Assembly (NCBI RefSeq): GCF_018127965.1
Contig: NZ_CP072349.1
Coordinates: 1,120,001-1,184,000 of the forward strand
Length of the DNA: 64,000 nucleotides
Source of the DNA: Prevotella melaninogenica
Lineage (GTDB): Bacteria; Bacteroidota; Bacteroidia; Bacteroidales; Bacteroidaceae
Reading direction: 5' to 3'
The position numbers and the translations under genes are program-made. The notes beneath the pieces were generated by a model, which made no database searches, was not told the origin of the DNA, and saw only the letters and a program-made list of their open reading frames with translations. Shown here in pieces: positions 63,601-64,000 of this stretch (positions within the stretch are counted from its first letter, which is position 1; each line of letters opens with the position of its first letter).

Positions 63601-63997
63601 CCTTGCACTTCACCTCATTGCAAAGGGTGAGAAGGCTAAAGCATTGAAAGTATTACAGAAGGCTGAGAAGGAAATACCAAGCTATAACGTACCAATCAGC
63701 TACATGAGTGGTTCATCAGATATGGCACGTGCATACGCATTACTTGGTCAGAAAGTAAAGGCACGCCAGATGTATGATGATTTGTGGAAGACTTCACTTC
63801 AGTATGTAAACTACTATTTGAGCCTTAATCCACGTCTCTTCAATATGTCTCAGAGTTCATGTAAGATGAATTTCCAGATTATGATGAATCTTGTTAACGA
63901 AAATGAGCAAGCCGATCGCGAATGGGCAAACAAACATGCAGCCCAGCTTGACAACCTTTTTGTAAGATTCAAAAATAGAGGTGGTGCATTGATGTAG
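60677..63997 (+). CDS. DUF2723 membrane protein, O-mannosyltransferase-like
   Basis: A 1106-residue protein, complete just inside the window. The N-terminal part (residues 1-370) has many membrane helices and the family start FYCSTIEPTASFWDCPEFI-like, GYKLEIGHPPGAPFFMLTAN. The Asp/Glu in the first periplasmic loop resembles GT-C glycosyltransferases. A middle soluble part holds TNGDNDTFPLWYNQEVEGVR near 720. The last 150 residues are helical, TPR-like (KALKVLQKAEKEIPSYNVPI). DUF2723 proteins are widespread in Bacteroidota, often as putative protein O-mannosyltransferases or lipid-linked-sugar users; the substrate is unknown. Confidence 0.88.
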   Translation: MKQFRLVDNIVGWLAFFIAAFVYCSTIEPTASFWDCPEFITTGYKLEIGHPPGAPFFMLTANLFSHFASDPTEVARMVNTMSALLSATCIMFLFWTITHLSRRLIVRDGEAPSLAKTIAIEGAGLVGALIYTFSDTFWFSAVEGEVYAYSSAFTAVVFWLILKWEDNADKPHSDRWLVLITYMTGLSIGVHLLNLLCIPAIALVYYYKKVPNANLKGSLFALLLSVVLVAAVLYGVVPGIITVGGWFELFFTNTLGMPFNTGTIIYIALLIASFIWGIYETYQDKNPRRQNIAFLAALGLIGIPFYGYGWTAFFTGLVVLALVYVLLQWQRPFNKEGKKQRVALVSSRIKNTALLCMLMLFIGYSSYAVIVIRSTANPPMDQNSPEDIFTLGSYLSRDQYGDRPLLYGQAYSSQPAVAEDGMHYKFDEGAPVYERKEKASKDEKDSYFIVRHKATQVFEQNMLFPRMYNPGSAGLYEQWMGGITGHDVDGVKIPTQWENLKFFLSYQCNFMYWRYFMWNFAGRQNDIQGNGEPEHGNWITGISFIDNSLYGDQNLLPDELKANKGHNVFYCLPLLLGLIGLFWQAWRGKRGIQQFWVVFFLFFMTGLAIVIYLNQTPSQPRERDYAYAASFYAYAIWCGLGVLALYDWARKLKVAPVLSASVISLVCLLVPIQMASQTWDDHDRSGRYTCRDFGQNYLNSLQQKGNPIIFTNGDNDTFPLWYNQEVEGVRTDTRVCNLSYLQTDWYIDQMRRPAYNSPSVPISWPRLDYVSGTNEYVQIQPEFKEQIREFYKQDPVSAKAQFGDDPFELKNILKYWVRSKNADSHVIPTDTIYMTIDKEAVRRSGMMRPGDSIPDRMVISLAGKQALYKNDLMMLEMIANCNWTRPLYVAVTVGAENFMNLGENFIQEGLVNRISPFSTMDNANSTGINMRNFDTEKTYDVMMNRFKWGGLSKPGLYIDETVARMCYTHRREMADLALHLIAKGEKAKALKVLQKAEKEIPSYNVPISYMSGSSDMARAYALLGQKVKARQMYDDLWKTSLQYVNYYLSLNPRLFNMSQSSCKMNFQIMMNLVNENEQADREWANKHAAQLDNLFVRFKNRGGALM

Positions 63998-64000
63998 GAT

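Overview
The window looks like chromosome from an oral or gut Prevotella or close Bacteroidales relative. This rests on gene content and promoter style, not on a database match. Bacteroidota-type families are present (DUF4835, DUF3127, DUF6048/DUF6452, DUF4199, DUF2723). There is an 11-subunit Nuo complex without NuoEFG. Many genes are preceded by TTTG-N19/20-TAnnTTTG promoters, and Shine-Dalgarno sequences are not obvious.

Layout. 1-5.1 kb (minus strand): recN (cut by the window edge), DUF4835, coaBC, a DnaQ-like exonuclease and dnaN. 5.3 kb: a divergent DUF3127 protein with an SSB-like acidic tip. 6.0-7.3 kb: a lipoprotein and a small membrane protein of unknown role. 7.8-18.3 kb (minus): the nuoA-B-CD-H-I-J-K-L-M-N operon from one promoter. 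18.5-26.6 kb: a BadF-type kinase/ATPase, a large MscS channel, a small outer-membrane barrel, kdsA-kdsD (Kdo synthesis) and a phospholipase-D/cardiolipin-synthase-like protein. 26.6-28.3 kb: two LuxR-type regulators, one fused to a hemerythrin/RIC-like domain. 28.7-31.8 kb: a plasmid-type (Rep_3) replication initiator, a Tyr/Ser/Asn-rich lipoprotein with 60-bp tandem repeats, and an unknown protein. 32.2-42.4 kb (minus): 5-FTHF cyclo-ligase, CtpA protease, dCMP deaminase, a frameshifted M3 oligopeptidase, a Crp-type regulator, ApbE, DUF6048/DUF6452, a GT2 glycosyltransferase and DUF4199.

42.5-51.4 kb is a decaying integrative element of about 8.9 kb. It is bounded by identical 23-bp direct repeats, with a tyrosine recombinase at the left end, an IS1634-like IS inside, a frameshifted SF2 helicase and several broken small genes. 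It sits between DUF4199 and the promoter of an SRP RNA-tRNA-Thr unit, and that promoter is left intact. 51.9-55.8 kb is core again: a Cys-rich small protein, a HAD hydrolase and nrdD. 56-60 kb is a second, debris-rich accessory zone: a UDG-like pseudogene, an orphan HNH toxin tip with a SUKH immunity gene, and two IS4-like transposase fragments. A DUF2723 membrane protein closes the window.

The most unusual signal lies in the intergenic DNA. Several gaps carry short degenerate arrays whose units repeat every 22 bp. At four loci the unit is a 15-bp palindrome of the AACACCATTGGTGTT type. At three loci it is a CAAAAGGGC / CTTAATTGAA type unit. A 24-bp relative lies at 58.56 kb. I do not recognise this family. 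The shared two-helical-turn period suggests either phased protein binding or an RNA hairpin series.
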